Assembly: GCF_026410385.1 (NCBI RefSeq)
Contig: NZ_JAPMLT010000015.1
Span: 1-64,000, forward strand
DNA length: 64,000 nucleotides
Reading direction: 5' to 3'
Origin: Tumebacillus lacus
GTDB taxonomy: Bacteria; Bacillota; Bacilli; Tumebacillales; Tumebacillaceae
The position numbers and the translations under genes were made by a program. Below are positions 1-9,176 of the stretch, piece by piece. How positions within the stretch are numbered: position 1 is the stretch's first letter; every line of letters begins with the position of its first letter. The notes beneath the pieces were generated by a model, which was not told the DNA's origin, did no database searches, and saw only the letters and a program-made list of their open reading frames with translations.

Positions 1-123
1 AGATAAGACTTCCCACACGGTCAACGTGGTAAGACCCCTTGTAGACGACAAGGTTGATAGGCTGGAGGTGTACGCGCCGTGAGGCGTTCAGCTGACCAGT
101 ACTAATAGGTCGAGGGCTTATCC
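1..123 (+). rRNA. 23S ribosomal RNA, 3' end (partial)
   Basis: The first ~120 bases match the conserved end of domain VI of bacterial 23S rRNA, finishing with the typical ACTAATAGGTCGAGG stretch. The 5' part lies outside the window. It is followed by an internal spacer (about 124-337) with a GGAACACC-type processing region and then 5S, the usual 23S-5S-tRNA order of Bacillota rRNA operons. The exact 3' end is uncertain by a few bases. Confidence 0.95.
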
Positions 124-337
124 TAAGCCAATGGGCGCAAGCCCGCCTCATATAACATTCGCATCCAGTTTTCAGGGAACACCAAACTCCCAAACCAACC
201 CGTCCTGCACCTGACGCCCGCCCGAGCGGTTGGGGTGTCCCTTGGAGGAGCGAGTTGTTTTGGTCGGTTTTGCCAAAACGTGTTTGAGCGGGGCAAGGGA
301 TACCCCGGCCGCTCGGACCACCCAGCAATCAAAAAAC

Positions 338-456
<119 letters not shown>

Positions 457-479
457 TGCAGTACCTGCACAAGCAGCAT

Positions 480-566
480 GCGGTCATGGCGGAATTGGCA
501 GACGCGCAAGATTCAGGTTCTTGTAGGGGCAACCCTGTGGAGGTTCAAGTCCTCTTGACCGCACCA
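480..566 (+). tRNA. tRNA-Leu, anticodon CAG
   Basis: A class II tRNA with a long variable arm. The acceptor stem GCGGTCA (480-486) pairs with TGACCGC (556-562); the discriminator A and CCA end (563-566) are encoded. The anticodon stem CAAGA/TCTTG encloses the loop TTCAGGT, giving anticodon CAG, which reads CUG leucine codons. It lies at the end of the rRNA operon and is followed by a strong terminator, so it is probably co-transcribed with the rRNAs. Confidence 0.97.
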
Positions 567-583
567 ACCAACCAAACAGCACA

Positions 584-632
584 AAGAAAACCGCCCACGT
601 GACCCAACCCGTCGCATGGGCGGTTTTCTTAT
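584..632 (+). terminator. Terminator of the rRNA-tRNA operon
   Basis: A 14-bp perfect stem (584-597 with 617-630) that starts with an A-run and ends in a T-rich arm, typical of an intrinsic terminator. It ends transcription of the rRNA/tRNA-Leu unit. Confidence 0.85.
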
Positions 633-722
633 CTCCACACCCACACAATTTTTTGTGATATACTTCATCATTAAGACCCCCCTGCACATACTAGTACCAG
701 ACAGCCCAGAAAAGGTGGAACC

Positions 723-1607
723 ATGACCCAGCATCAAAAACGCCTCATCCTCGACTATCTGTTCATCACGATCGGCTCCCTCCTCGTCGCCTTCGCCATC
801 ACTTGGGTCTTCGTCCCCAACAAAATGGTGACCGGCGGCGTATCAGGCATCGCCATCTTACTGTATCACCTGTTCCAATTCCCGATCTCGATCACCTCAC
901 TTGTGATCAACATCCCGCTCTTCTGGGCGGGCTACCGCTATCTCGGCGGCCACGAATTTGCGATCAAAACCCTGTACGGCATCATCGCCGTCACCTTGTT
1001 CCTCCAACTCACCGCTCCGCTGCAACTCCATCCCCTCACCGAGAACCCGTTGCTCGCCTGCATCTACGGCGGACTGCTGCTCGGCGCAGGGCTTGGCATC
1101 GTGTTCCGGGGCCGGGGAACCACCGGGGGAACCGATCTTGCCGCCCGACTCTTGCAGAGCGTCACCGGCGTCACGGCCGGACAAACGCTGCTCTTCATCG
1201 ACGGCGCGATCATCGCCGGAGCGGGTCTGATCTTTGGCATCGAGCGCGTCCTGTACGCCTTGATCTCGCTGTATATCACCGGCAAAACGATCGACCTCGT
1301 CCAACAGGGCGTCGGCACCAACAAAATCGCCTATATCATCACCGCCGACCGCACCGTCGTGCGCGACGCCATCCTGCACCATCTCAACCGGGGCTGCACC
1401 GAACTGCCTGCATTTGGCGGCTATACCGGCGCCGAACGCCCCATGTTGATGACCGTCGTCGCCCAGAGCGAAGTCTCGCGATTAAAAGAGCTCGTCCGCG
1501 CCCTTGACCCACGCGCTTTTGTCATCGTCTCCGATGTTCAAGAAGTGCTCGGCGAAGGATTTTCCCGTGCACAGGGAGAAATGACTCCTGAGCAAACCCA
1601 TACATAA
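723..1607 (+). CDS. YitT family membrane protein (DUF161/DUF2179)
   Basis: 294 aa, the usual size of Bacillus YitT-like proteins. The N-terminal ~200 residues hold about five to six hydrophobic segments, including the family-typical GGVSGIA and RGRGTTGGTDL stretches. The C-terminal ~85 residues form the soluble DUF2179 domain (ITADRTVVRDAILHHLNRGCTELP and a GGYTG loop). Members sit in the cytoplasmic membrane; the substrate of the family is not established. An AAGGTGG ribosome binding site lies just before the ATG. Monocistronic between the rRNA operon terminator and transketolase. Family assignment is firm, function is not. Confidence 0.88.
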   Translation: MTQHQKRLILDYLFITIGSLLVAFAITWVFVPNKMVTGGVSGIAILLYHLFQFPISITSLVINIPLFWAGYRYLGGHEFAIKTLYGIIAVTLFLQLTAPLQLHPLTENPLLACIYGGLLLGAGLGIVFRGRGTTGGTDLAARLLQSVTGVTAGQTLLFIDGAIIAGAGLIFGIERVLYALISLYITGKTIDLVQQGVGTNKIAYIITADRTVVRDAILHHLNRGCTELPAFGGYTGAERPMLMTVVAQSEVSRLKELVRALDPRAFVIVSDVQEVLGEGFSRAQGEMTPEQTHT

Positions 1608-1673
1608 TGAATGTGTCTCACTGAATCACACCTGTTCGCGACAATATCTTACATGGAAACGAGGTAGTTACGC

Positions 1674-3692
1674 ATGACCGCCAATCACCCGGTAGATCAA
1701 CTCGCCATTAACACCATCCGCACCCTGTCGATCGACATGATCGAACAGGCAAAATCCGGTCACCCCGGCCTGCCGATGGGCGCGGCTCCGATGGCCTACA
1801 CCCTGTGGACCAAACAGATGAACCACAACCCGGCCAACCCGAAATGGGTGGACCGCGACCGCTTTGTGCTCTCTGCGGGTCATGGATCGGCCCTGCTCTA
1901 CTCCATGCTTCACGTCTACGGCTACAACCTGCCGATCGACGAACTGAAGCGATTCCGCCAATGGGGCAGCAAAACCCCGGGCCACCCGGAATACGGTCAC
2001 ACCGAAGGCGTCGAAGCGACCACAGGTCCGCTCGGACAAGGCATTGCGATGGCAGTCGGCATGGCGATGGCAGAAGCTCATCTCGCGGCGACCTACAACC
2101 GCGATGGCCATAACATCGTCGACCACTACACGTACGCCCTCTGCGGCGACGGCGACCTGATGGAAGGCGTGGCAGCCGAGGCGGCTTCCATGGCCGGTCA
2201 CATGGGCCTTGGCAAACTGGTCGTCCTCTACGACAGCAACGACATCTCCCTCGACGGCCAACTCTCCTTCGCCTTCACCGAGAGCGTCCACAAGCGCTTT
2301 GAATCATACGGCTGGCACTACCTGCGCGTCGAGGACGGAAACGACGTCGAAGCGATCAACAACGCCATCGCCGAAGCCAAAGCGGAAACCTCCCGCCCGA
2401 CCCTGATCGAAGTACGCACGATCATCGGCTACGGCTCCCCGAACAAATCGGGCAAAAAAGACGCGCACGGCTCGCCGCTGGGTGCAGAGGAAACCACCCT
2501 GACCAAGCAAGCGTACGGCTGGGAGCACGAACCGTTCCACGTACCGGAAGAGGCGACCCGACACTTTGCCTCCGTTCAAGAAAAAGGCGCGCAAGCAGAA
2601 GCGCAGTGGAACGACCGCTTCGCTGTGTATCAAAACGAATATCCGGAACTGGCCGCTCAGTTCTCCCGCGCGATGAAAGGGGAATTGCCGGAGGGCTGGG
2701 ACAAAGACATCCCGACCTACACCACTGATTCCGCTGCTCAAGCCACCCGCGAAACGTCCGGCGCGGCTCTGAACGGCATCGCGAAAAACCTGCCGACCCT
2801 GTTTGGCGGCTCGGCTGACCTCGCGTCGTCGAACAACACCAACCTCAAAGGATTCGACGTGTTCCACAAAGAGGACTACAGCGGCCGCAACATCTGGTAC
2901 GGCGTCCGCGAACACGCGATGGCAGCTGCGATGAACGGCATCTCTCTGCACGGCGGTCTGATCCCGTTCGGCGGCACCTTCTTCGTCTTCTCCGACTACC
3001 TGCGCCCGTCCTTGCGACTTTCCGCGCTGATGAAGCAGCCGGTGATCTACGTGCTCACCCACGACTCGATCGCCGTCGGCGAAGACGGCCCGACTCACGA
3101 GCCGGTCGAGCATCTGGCCGCCTTGCGCGTCATGCCGGACGTTCACGTGATCCGCCCGGCCGACGGCAACGAAACGTCGGAAGCGTATCGCTTCGCCATC
3201 GAGCAAGGCCAGCTGCCGGTCGCAATGGTGTTGACCCGTCAAAAACTGCCGGTCCTGCCGGGCTCCGCTGAAAAAGCGCGTGACGGCGTCCGCAAAGGCG
3301 CGTACGTCCTGCTCGATCCGCAAAACGGCGCCAAACCGCAACTGATCCTCATCGCGACCGGCTCCGAGGTTTCCCTCGCAGTCAAGGCGTACCACGAGCT
3401 CAGCGACAAAGGCATCGCCGTCCGCGTCGTCTCGATGCCGAGCATGGACCTCTTCGAACGCCAATCGCAAGACTACAAAGACTCCGTGCTGCTGCCGGAC
3501 GTCAAAGCGCGTCTCGCCATCGAAATGGGCGTCCCGTTCGGCTGGGAACGCTACACCGGAGACAAAGGCGCGATCCTTGGCATCTCCACGTTCGGCGCCT
3601 CCGCACCGGGGGAGAAGGTCATGGCCGAGTACGGATTTACCACCGAAAATGTGGTCGCACTGGCGCACCAAACGCTCCACGCAAACGCATGA
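1674..3692 (+). CDS. tkt: Transketolase
   Basis: 672 aa, normal length. Transfers two-carbon ketol units between sugar phosphates in the non-oxidative pentose phosphate pathway, using thiamine diphosphate (TPP) and a divalent metal in the cytoplasm. Visible landmarks are the N-terminal [19 protein letters not shown] block, HGSALLY, the TPP/metal motif [13 protein letters not shown] followed by the conserved Asn, and the pyrimidine-domain segments [13 protein letters not shown] and [21 protein letters not shown] ribosome binding site precedes the ATG. It is followed directly by a terminator, so it is transcribed alone or as the last gene of its unit. Confidence 0.97.
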   Translation: MTANHPVDQLAINTIRTLSIDMIEQAKSGHPGLPMGAAPMAYTLWTKQMNHNPANPKWVDRDRFVLSAGHGSALLYSMLHVYGYNLPIDELKRFRQWGSKTPGHPEYGHTEGVEATTGPLGQGIAMAVGMAMAEAHLAATYNRDGHNIVDHYTYALCGDGDLMEGVAAEAASMAGHMGLGKLVVLYDSNDISLDGQLSFAFTESVHKRFESYGWHYLRVEDGNDVEAINNAIAEAKAETSRPTLIEVRTIIGYGSPNKSGKKDAHGSPLGAEETTLTKQAYGWEHEPFHVPEEATRHFASVQEKGAQAEAQWNDRFAVYQNEYPELAAQFSRAMKGELPEGWDKDIPTYTTDSAAQATRETSGAALNGIAKNLPTLFGGSADLASSNNTNLKGFDVFHKEDYSGRNIWYGVREHAMAAAMNGISLHGGLIPFGGTFFVFSDYLRPSLRLSALMKQPVIYVLTHDSIAVGEDGPTHEPVEHLAALRVMPDVHVIRPADGNETSEAYRFAIEQGQLPVAMVLTRQKLPVLPGSAEKARDGVRKGAYVLLDPQNGAKPQLILIATGSEVSLAVKAYHELSDKGIAVRVVSMPSMDLFERQSQDYKDSVLLPDVKARLAIEMGVPFGWERYTGDKGAILGISTFGASAPGEKVMAEYGFTTENVVALAHQTLHANA

Positions 3693-3713
3693 GTCAGACA
3701 GATCGATAAAAGA

Positions 3714-3742
3714 AAGGCCCCCATTTCCGGGGGCTTTTTTTA
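3714..3742 (+). terminator. Terminator after tkt
   Basis: GGCCCCC-loop-GGGGGCT stem followed by seven T residues, 22 bases after the tkt stop codon. Confidence 0.85.
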
Positions 3743-3859
3743 CGTTTTTACTGATATGTGATTTCCTTCACAAATCGTTCATTCTTGGTGCGATTTTCAC
3801 GTTTCGAAGCGGCGAAATCGGGTGTAAGATAGAAATATAAAGAAGGAGGCGGAAACAAG

Positions 3860-4342
3860 ATGAAAAAATCGTTTGCTCTTCTCACCGCGACTGCTGTCGC
3901 TGTAGGCATGATCGTCACCGGCTGTGGTTCCGACAAGGAAGCGACCACCGACAAGGCGACCGAAACCACGTCTTCCAACACCAACACCAACTCTGGTTCG
4001 ACTTCGACCAGCACCGATAAGGCTAAAACCGAAACCCCGGCTGCGACCGGCACCGAGCAAGTGGTCAAACTGACCGCGCTCAAAGACTTCAAATGGGAAC
4101 TGGACAAGACCGAAGTCAAAGTCGGCCAACCGGTTAAACTGGTCGTCTCCGCAGCGGAAGGCGCGGGCATGCACGGCGTCACCATCCCGGGTACCAGCGT
4201 GAAGAACGTCCACGCGATGGCTGGCAAAGAAGAAACCGTGACCTTCACCCCGGACAAAGCGGGCGACCTCACCCTCGAGTGCTCCCTGGCGTGCGGCACC
4301 GGTCACATGAAAATGAAGACCACGCTGAAAGTCGTCGAGTAA
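3860..4342 (+). CDS. Lipoprotein with a CuA-type cupredoxin domain
   Basis: 160 aa. Residues 1-21 form a signal peptide ending in the lipobox VTGC with lipidation Cys22. A Ser/Thr/Asn-rich linker (about 25-65) leads to a cupredoxin domain (66-160). The domain shows the full CuA ligand set known from cytochrome c oxidase subunit II: His105 in HGVTIP, then C141-x3-C145-x3-H149-x2-M152. It should therefore be a membrane-anchored binuclear copper protein outside the cell. No oxidase genes are nearby, so a role in copper delivery to an oxidase or in electron transfer is inference. GAAGGAGG ribosome binding site; followed by its own terminator. Confidence 0.88.
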   Translation: MKKSFALLTATAVAVGMIVTGCGSDKEATTDKATETTSSNTNTNSGSTSTSTDKAKTETPAATGTEQVVKLTALKDFKWELDKTEVKVGQPVKLVVSAAEGAGMHGVTIPGTSVKNVHAMAGKEETVTFTPDKAGDLTLECSLACGTGHMKMKTTLKVVE

Positions 4343-4391
4343 TCGACTTTCGCATCAACAGTACGACAGCACCACGACAGAAAACAACGCC

Positions 4392-4443
4392 AAACATGCG
4401 AATCGCCGATCCCGCGTCGGGTCCGATTCGCATGTTTTTTCTT
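4392..4443 (+). terminator. Terminator after the CuA lipoprotein gene
   Basis: A 14-bp perfect stem (4392-4405 with 4424-4437) followed by a T-rich stretch. Confidence 0.85.
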
Positions 4444-4547
4444 TTCCCGCCCTTTTTCTTCGACCCATGAAACATAGACAAGTTCTTCCACGTCTTTCCA
4501 TATGAATAAGATGTTGAAGATGTGGAATGGGGATGGAGGGGCAACAC

Positions 4548-5297
4548 ATGGGGAAAATGAGCAAAATTTTGATCGGACTCTTCAGCATGATCTGTTTGTT
4601 TGTCGCGGGTCTGGTCGTCGGGTATGCGCTGGTCCAGAGCGGGGTGCTGGATTCGTTGCCGGCGAAAGCGGCGAGCGCTCCGGCTCCAAGCGCGGTGCAA
4701 CCGCTCAAGGCAGACCCCAATCTGGAGCCTGCCAAACTGCGGGAACAGCGGCTGGCGCATCAAGAAGAGCTGCGGCTGGAGAGAATCAAGCGCTATCAGG
4801 AATACCTCGCCACCTTGCCGACCGCGCCGGGGACGGAGATCGGCTCGTTCCAAACGTCACTGGCCGGACACAGCGCAGAGGGGCGGGTGAAAAACATTCA
4901 GCTCGCCAACGAAAAACTGAACGGTCGCATCCTGATGCCAGGGGAGGAGATCTCCTTTAATGAAACGCTCGGGGACTCCAACCTGCCGAGCGGCGGCTGG
5001 CAATTGGCGACCGTCATCGTCGGCAAAGAATATCAACAAGGCTACGGCGGCGGGATCTGTCAGGTTTCTTCGACACTGTATAACAGCGTGTTGCGCGCCG
5101 GTCTGCAAGTGACCGAACGCTACACGCACTCCCTGCCGGTCGGCTATGTCGCGCCGGGGATGGATGCGACCGTGTCGTATCCGGAGCTTGACTTCCGCTT
5201 TGTCAATTCGCGCGAGGTGCCGGTGCGCATCCAGACCTATATCGACAAGGGTCTCGTTTTCGCCAAACTGCACGCGCTGCCGGCCCCGCCCCAGTAA
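4548..5297 (+). CDS. VanW family protein
   Basis: 249 aa from the ATG at 4548, chosen because GGAGGGG lies 7 bases upstream; an ATG at 4527 would sit before this site. Residues ~5-25 are one hydrophobic segment (signal anchor), followed by a charged, probably helical linker and then the VanW domain (about 115-245) with its hallmark blocks PGEEISFNETLG, GGGICQVSSTLYN and the closing VPVRIQTYID. VanW occurs in vancomycin-resistance clusters and widely in Bacillota cell envelopes; its biochemical role is unknown. No van genes are nearby. Confidence 0.88.
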   Translation: MGKMSKILIGLFSMICLFVAGLVVGYALVQSGVLDSLPAKAASAPAPSAVQPLKADPNLEPAKLREQRLAHQEELRLERIKRYQEYLATLPTAPGTEIGSFQTSLAGHSAEGRVKNIQLANEKLNGRILMPGEEISFNETLGDSNLPSGGWQLATVIVGKEYQQGYGGGICQVSSTLYNSVLRAGLQVTERYTHSLPVGYVAPGMDATVSYPELDFRFVNSREVPVRIQTYIDKGLVFAKLHALPAPPQ

Positions 5298-5597
5298 CAA
5301 CGCCTGTCTCGCATACGGTGCAAGCCGCCCGAATAGTCTCCTTCTTGCAACCCACAACAGCGGGAAGACGCGCCTGACAGCGCCGCTGTCGGCTGAGCGG
5401 TCTGTCGGTCGGCGGCGTGTCCGAGCGGGCGATTGCGCAAGACTCAGGATGGAGGCAACACATGTGGTTGTCACGGCCGTCAGCGGAGGCGGGGCTGACG
5501 GCGAGTCTTTCTCTTTTGCGAGTTGTTCCAAGGGAATCAAACAACTATGGCGAAATAGTCAAAGAGTGTTGAAACTCTAAAGAAACAGGAGGTCAAC
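5298..5597 (+). other. 300-bp intergenic leader with strong inverted repeats (candidate structured RNA)
   Basis: No convincing gene is seen between the VanW gene and the histidine kinase. The stretch folds well on paper: AAGACTC (5439-5445) pairs with GAGTCTT (5503-5509) and encloses a CCGTCAGC/GCTGACGG hairpin (about 5477-5501) plus a smaller CAAC/GTTG hairpin, giving a three-way junction. A GACAGCG/CGCTGTC repeat lies near 5376. It does not match a riboswitch class I can recognise by eye. It may be the leader of the kinase gene. Confidence 0.3.
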
Positions 5598-6695
5598 GTG
5601 GAACGTTTTGACATTTCGTCTTCTGACAAACAGGCGAACCGTCTCCGGTTGAAAGAGCATTTGGAGACCAGCTTTGATTTTTATAAATCATTATTCAAGA
5701 TGCATCCGGATGCGATCTATGCGATGGATCCGGAAGGGTTCTTTCTGTGCGCCAACGCCGGGTTTGAGCGGCTGACCGGCTGGAGCGAAGCGCAATACAC
5801 CCGGATGACGTACCGGATGCTGATTATGCCGGACGAACTGGAGCGCGTGGACGGATATTTTGCGGAAGGCTTGCAAGGGAAGTCGCAGGAGTTCGAGACG
5901 AGCATCCTCCGCCGCGACGGCCGCGTCGTGCATCTGCAGATGATCTGCCTGCCGATCTGGATCGACGGCGAGATCGTCGGGGCGCACGGCATCGCCAAGG
6001 ACATCACTGAGATCAAACAGGCGGAGCAACGGTTGCTCCGCTCGGAAAAGCTCTCCATCGCCGGTCAAGTGGCGGCCGGTCTCGCCCATGAGATCCGCAA
6101 CCCGCTCACCTCGCTGAAAGGGTTTCTGCAGCTGATGGCGGTCAACAAGCGGGAGAGCGAGGAGTACCTGTCGATCATGATGGCCGAACTGGGCCGGATC
6201 GAAGTGATCCTCGGCGAACTGCTCATGCTCGCCAAGCCGCAAGCGGACCGGTTTGCCACGTACGACCTGACGCTGCTTCTCGACGAAGCGGTTTCGTTGC
6301 TGAACACACAGGCGGTGCTCTACAACATCGAGATCGTCGTCACGACGGCGTCCGACTTGCCGTTGCTCTTCTGCGATCCGGCGCAGATCAAACAGGTGTT
6401 TCACAACTTCCTGAAAAACGCCATCGAAGCGATGCCAAAAGGCGGCCGGATCGCTGTCGACATCAGGCAAGACGGATCGGATGCGGTGCTCCTGCGCTTT
6501 GCCGACACCGGCTGCGGGATGTCGAAAGAGCGCGTCGCCGCATTTGGCGAACCGTTTTACACGACCAAGGAAAAAGGGACGGGGCTCGGATCGCTGGTCA
6601 GCAGAAAGATCATCGAAAACCACGGTGGCGAACTGCGCGTCCAAAGTGAACTGAACGTCGGCACGACGATTGAAGTCCGGTTGCCGGTGCGGTAG
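5598..6695 (+). CDS. PAS-domain sensor histidine kinase (sporulation-kinase type)
   Basis: 365 aa, GTG start 8 bases after AGGAGGTC. Residues ~27-142 form a PAS domain (HPDAIYAMDPEGFFLCANAGF, then a PAC segment). The dimerisation domain carries the H-box with His164 (GLAHEIRNPLTSLKG), followed by the N-box NFLKNAIEAMP, G1 DTGCGM, F-box and G2 GTGLG of the ATPase domain. There is no membrane segment, so it is a soluble sensor. The H-box region is of the type found in Bacillus KinA/KinE sporulation kinases. No response regulator is adjacent, as expected for an orphan phosphorelay kinase; that role is inference. Confidence 0.9.
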   Translation: MERFDISSSDKQANRLRLKEHLETSFDFYKSLFKMHPDAIYAMDPEGFFLCANAGFERLTGWSEAQYTRMTYRMLIMPDELERVDGYFAEGLQGKSQEFETSILRRDGRVVHLQMICLPIWIDGEIVGAHGIAKDITEIKQAEQRLLRSEKLSIAGQVAAGLAHEIRNPLTSLKGFLQLMAVNKRESEEYLSIMMAELGRIEVILGELLMLAKPQADRFATYDLTLLLDEAVSLLNTQAVLYNIEIVVTTASDLPLLFCDPAQIKQVFHNFLKNAIEAMPKGGRIAVDIRQDGSDAVLLRFADTGCGMSKERVAAFGEPFYTTKEKGTGLGSLVSRKIIENHGGELRVQSELNVGTTIEVRLPVR

Positions 6696-6696
6696 A

Positions 6697-7171
6697 TCAG
6701 CTCTGCGCACGCGGGGGCACCCGCATCTCCATCAAGGGCAGCAGGCGACCGGGGATCGCGCTCGAAGGAGCGGTTCCGATGCGGACAGCGCCCATTTTGG
6801 CGTAAAAGGCCTCCGCGTACGGATCGGCATCGAACGGAAACCGCGTGATGCCAAGCGAGCAGACCTCGTCGAGCAGATGGGCAAATAACCGTTTGCCATG
6901 TCCCTTCCCGATTCTTCGCCGGATCGAGAAAGAGCGCATCGAGGACGCTCTGCTCACCGTTTGGGGTCAGCAAATAATACCCGGCCAGCTCGCCGTCCGC
7001 CTCCAGCACAAACGTGAGCGAGTCCTCGATCCGTGCGGGCGTCGGCTTGAGGTCTTCCTCGCACATCGCCAGAAAGTCCGCATCGTAGCCCCAGTGCGCT
7101 TTCGAGCGCATGGCGAGCGCGTGCAACGCCAGCCATTCATCCGGCCTTGCGCGACGAATTTTCACATTCAT
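6697..7171 (-). pseudogene. GNAT-family acetyltransferase, frameshifted
   Basis: The first frame starts at ATG 7171 after GAAGGAGGGG and reads a GNAT N-terminal half (MNVKIRRARPDEW through LDALFLDPA). The conserved acetyl-CoA loop, read as RIGKGHGKRLF, and the C-terminal half with the FYAKMGAVRIG block continue in another frame to the stop at 6697. The two halves join if one base is removed near 6911-6918. It is therefore a frameshifted gene or a sequencing error. It converges on the histidine kinase with a single base between the stop codons. Substrate unknown. Confidence 0.75.
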
Positions 7172-7258
7172 CCGTATTCCCCTCCTTCTTCGTTTCCCTC
7201 TAAAGTACCATACTTTTGCCAGCCGATCGGCTACAATAGGGAGCAGGAGGTGTACCGC

Positions 7259-7999
7259 ATGAATCCAACCATCCAACAACTCACCCGGCACCGATCGATT
7301 CGCAAATACAAGCCCGATCCGATCCCGCAGGACGCTCTCGACGCGATCCTGCTCTCCGCTCAGATGGCGTCCACGTCCAGCAACGTGCAGGCGTACAGCG
7401 TGATCGGCGTGACCGACCCGGATCAGAAAAAACAGGCGGCCGCGCTGTCGGGACACCAAGTCTATATCGAGCAATGCCCGCTGTTTCTCGTCTGGTGCGC
7501 CGACCTGAACCGCAACAAACAAGCCTGCGAGATGCAGGGCGCGGACATGGTCTCCGGCACGATGGAAAACCTGCTCGTCGCCACCATCGACGTTGCCCTT
7601 GCCAGCCAAAACGCAGCGGTGGCCGCCGAGTCGCTGGGGCTTGGCATCGTCTACATCGGCGGCGTGCGCAATAACCCCCGGGAGATCCGCGATCTGCTCG
7701 GTCTGCCGGAACTGGTGTACCCGGTGTTTGGCATGTGCGTCGGCTACCCGGACCAAGAGCCGGACATCCGCCCGCGTCTCGCCACCAGCGCCGTGTATCA
7801 TGAACATACATATGACGCGGCCAAGACCCGTCAGGAGATCGAGGCATACGATGAGATCACCCGGCAGTATTATCGGGAGCGGACAGGCGGCAAAGTCGAT
7901 ACCAATTGGTCGAAAGGGATCGCAGACAAATTTAAACAGCCCCTTCGCGAGCATATGGCCGCCTTTTTACGGGAGCAAGGATTCGAATTTGACAAATAA
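7259..7999 (+). CDS. Flavin-dependent nitroreductase family oxidoreductase (NfsA/NfrA type)
   Basis: 246 aa. The start is ATG 7259, seven bases after GGAGG. The N-terminus HRSIRKYKPDPIPQDALDAI is the FMN-binding signature of the family; the middle has ASQNAAVAAESLGLGIVYIGG and the FGMCVGYP block typical of NfsA/NfrA-like NAD(P)H:flavin/nitro reductases. The C-terminal extension with a conserved W and basic residues also fits this subgroup. Expected to be a cytoplasmic FMN homodimer reducing nitro compounds, quinones or flavins; the natural substrate cannot be told. Transcribed alone, ending in a terminator before argC. Confidence 0.9.
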   Translation: MNPTIQQLTRHRSIRKYKPDPIPQDALDAILLSAQMASTSSNVQAYSVIGVTDPDQKKQAAALSGHQVYIEQCPLFLVWCADLNRNKQACEMQGADMVSGTMENLLVATIDVALASQNAAVAAESLGLGIVYIGGVRNNPREIRDLLGLPELVYPVFGMCVGYPDQEPDIRPRLATSAVYHEHTYDAAKTRQEIEAYDEITRQYYRERTGGKVDTNWSKGIADKFKQPLREHMAAFLREQGFEFDK

Positions 8000-8007
8000 A
8001 GCCGCAT

Positions 8008-8042
8008 GGAGAGTCATCGACGAGATGGCTCTCTTTTTTTTG
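8008..8042 (+). terminator. Terminator after the nitroreductase gene
   Basis: GAGAGTCATC (8009-8018) pairs with GATGGCTCTC (8024-8033) and is followed by eight T residues. Confidence 0.85.
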
Positions 8043-8043
8043 A

Positions 8044-8080
8044 TTGCAAGTTCATACATATGCATGTATAATCATTCATA
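8044..8080 (+). promoter_or_regulatory. argC operon promoter with overlapping ARG box
   Basis: A sigma-A promoter TTGCAA (8044-8049), 17-base spacer, perfect TATAAT (8067-8072). Overlapping the -10 is CATGTATAATCATTCATA (8063-8080), which agrees at 13 of 18 positions with the ArgR/AhrC operator consensus CATGAATAAAAATKCAAK quoted from memory. Binding of arginine-loaded repressor here would block RNA polymerase. Inference from position and sequence. Confidence 0.7.
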
Positions 8081-8116
8081 TCTTGTGGATATCGATACAC
8101 AGAGGTGAGCATAGAG

Positions 8117-9157
8117 ATGAAAATCGCTGTTTTGGGAGCGACCGGATATACAGGATTGGAACTGGTGCGGCTGTTGGCGCAGCACCCGGAGTTGGAATTG
8201 ACCGCTGTGACGTCAGACTCGCAGGCGGATGTGCAGATCGCGGATGTGTATCCGCATTTGACCGACATCGTGCCGCACGTTTTGGAGCGTGTGGAGGCGG
8301 AGCGAATCGCGGAGGTGGCCGACGTGGCGCTGACGGCGCTTCCGGCCGGGCTGTCGCGGGAGATCGTGCCGTCGCTGTTGCAGGCCGGGCTGCGCGTAAT
8401 CGATCTGGCGGGCGATCATCGTCTGCCGTCGGACCTATACGCAGAGTGGTATAAAAAAACACCGCCGGCAGACGATCTGCTGGCGAGCGCGGTCTACGGA
8501 CTGCCGGAACTGTACGCGGCCGAGATCGCAAACGCGCAACTGGTCGCCAATCCGGGCTGTTACCCGACAGCGACGCTGCTCTCGCTCGTGCCTTTGATGC
8601 AAAACGGATGGATCGACCCGGCGACCTTGATCGTCGACGGCAAATCGGGAGTGACCGGTGCGGGCAAGGCGATGCACCCGAGCATTCATTTCGCGGAAGT
8701 GAACGAAAATTTCAAAGCGTACAAAGTCGGTGCTCATCAGCACACCCCGGAGATCGAGCGCATTCTCACCCGTGAGAGCCGGACGGGGAAGGAGGTCACG
8801 ATGACGTTCACGACCCATCTGGTGCCGATGAACCGGGGCATCCTGACGACTTCCTACGCCAACTTGACAGTGGAGCAGACCACCGACGATCTGCTGGCCC
8901 TGTATGCAGATTTCTATCGGGATGCGCCGTTTGTGCGCGTGCATCCGGTGGGCCGCTATCCGCAGACGCGCGATGTGTCGGCGAGCAACTACTGCGACAT
9001 CGGCCTGCACGTCGACCCGCGCACCCGTCGCGTGACGGTGCTCGCCGCCATCGACAACCTCGTCAAAGGCGCGGCCGGGCAAGCGGTGCAAAATGTAAAC
9101 ATTCTCGCGGGCATCGACCAGACGACCGGACTGCGTTCCGTGCCCGTGTACCTATAG
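8117..9157 (+). CDS. argC: N-acetyl-gamma-glutamyl-phosphate reductase
   Basis: 346 aa. The start is ATG 8117 because GAGGTGA ends 8 bases upstream; a GTG at 8105 lies inside that site. Reduces N-acetylglutamyl phosphate to the semialdehyde with NADPH, third step of arginine synthesis. The Rossmann motif GATGYTG is at the N-terminus and the active-site Cys is in NPGCYPTA. First gene of argC-argJ-argB-argD, with 19 bases to argJ, under the ARG box promoter. Length and motifs are normal. Confidence 0.96.
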   Translation: MKIAVLGATGYTGLELVRLLAQHPELELTAVTSDSQADVQIADVYPHLTDIVPHVLERVEAERIAEVADVALTALPAGLSREIVPSLLQAGLRVIDLAGDHRLPSDLYAEWYKKTPPADDLLASAVYGLPELYAAEIANAQLVANPGCYPTATLLSLVPLMQNGWIDPATLIVDGKSGVTGAGKAMHPSIHFAEVNENFKAYKVGAHQHTPEIERILTRESRTGKEVTMTFTTHLVPMNRGILTTSYANLTVEQTTDDLLALYADFYRDAPFVRVHPVGRYPQTRDVSASNYCDIGLHVDPRTRRVTVLAAIDNLVKGAAGQAVQNVNILAGIDQTTGLRSVPVYL

Positions 9158-9176
9158 TGGAGGAGGAAAGCCCAGC

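Noticed and set aside
5400-5460. tRNA-like look of GTCCGAGCGG...GCGCAAGACTCAGG
   Set aside because: No acceptor stem, T-loop or CCA end can be built around it.
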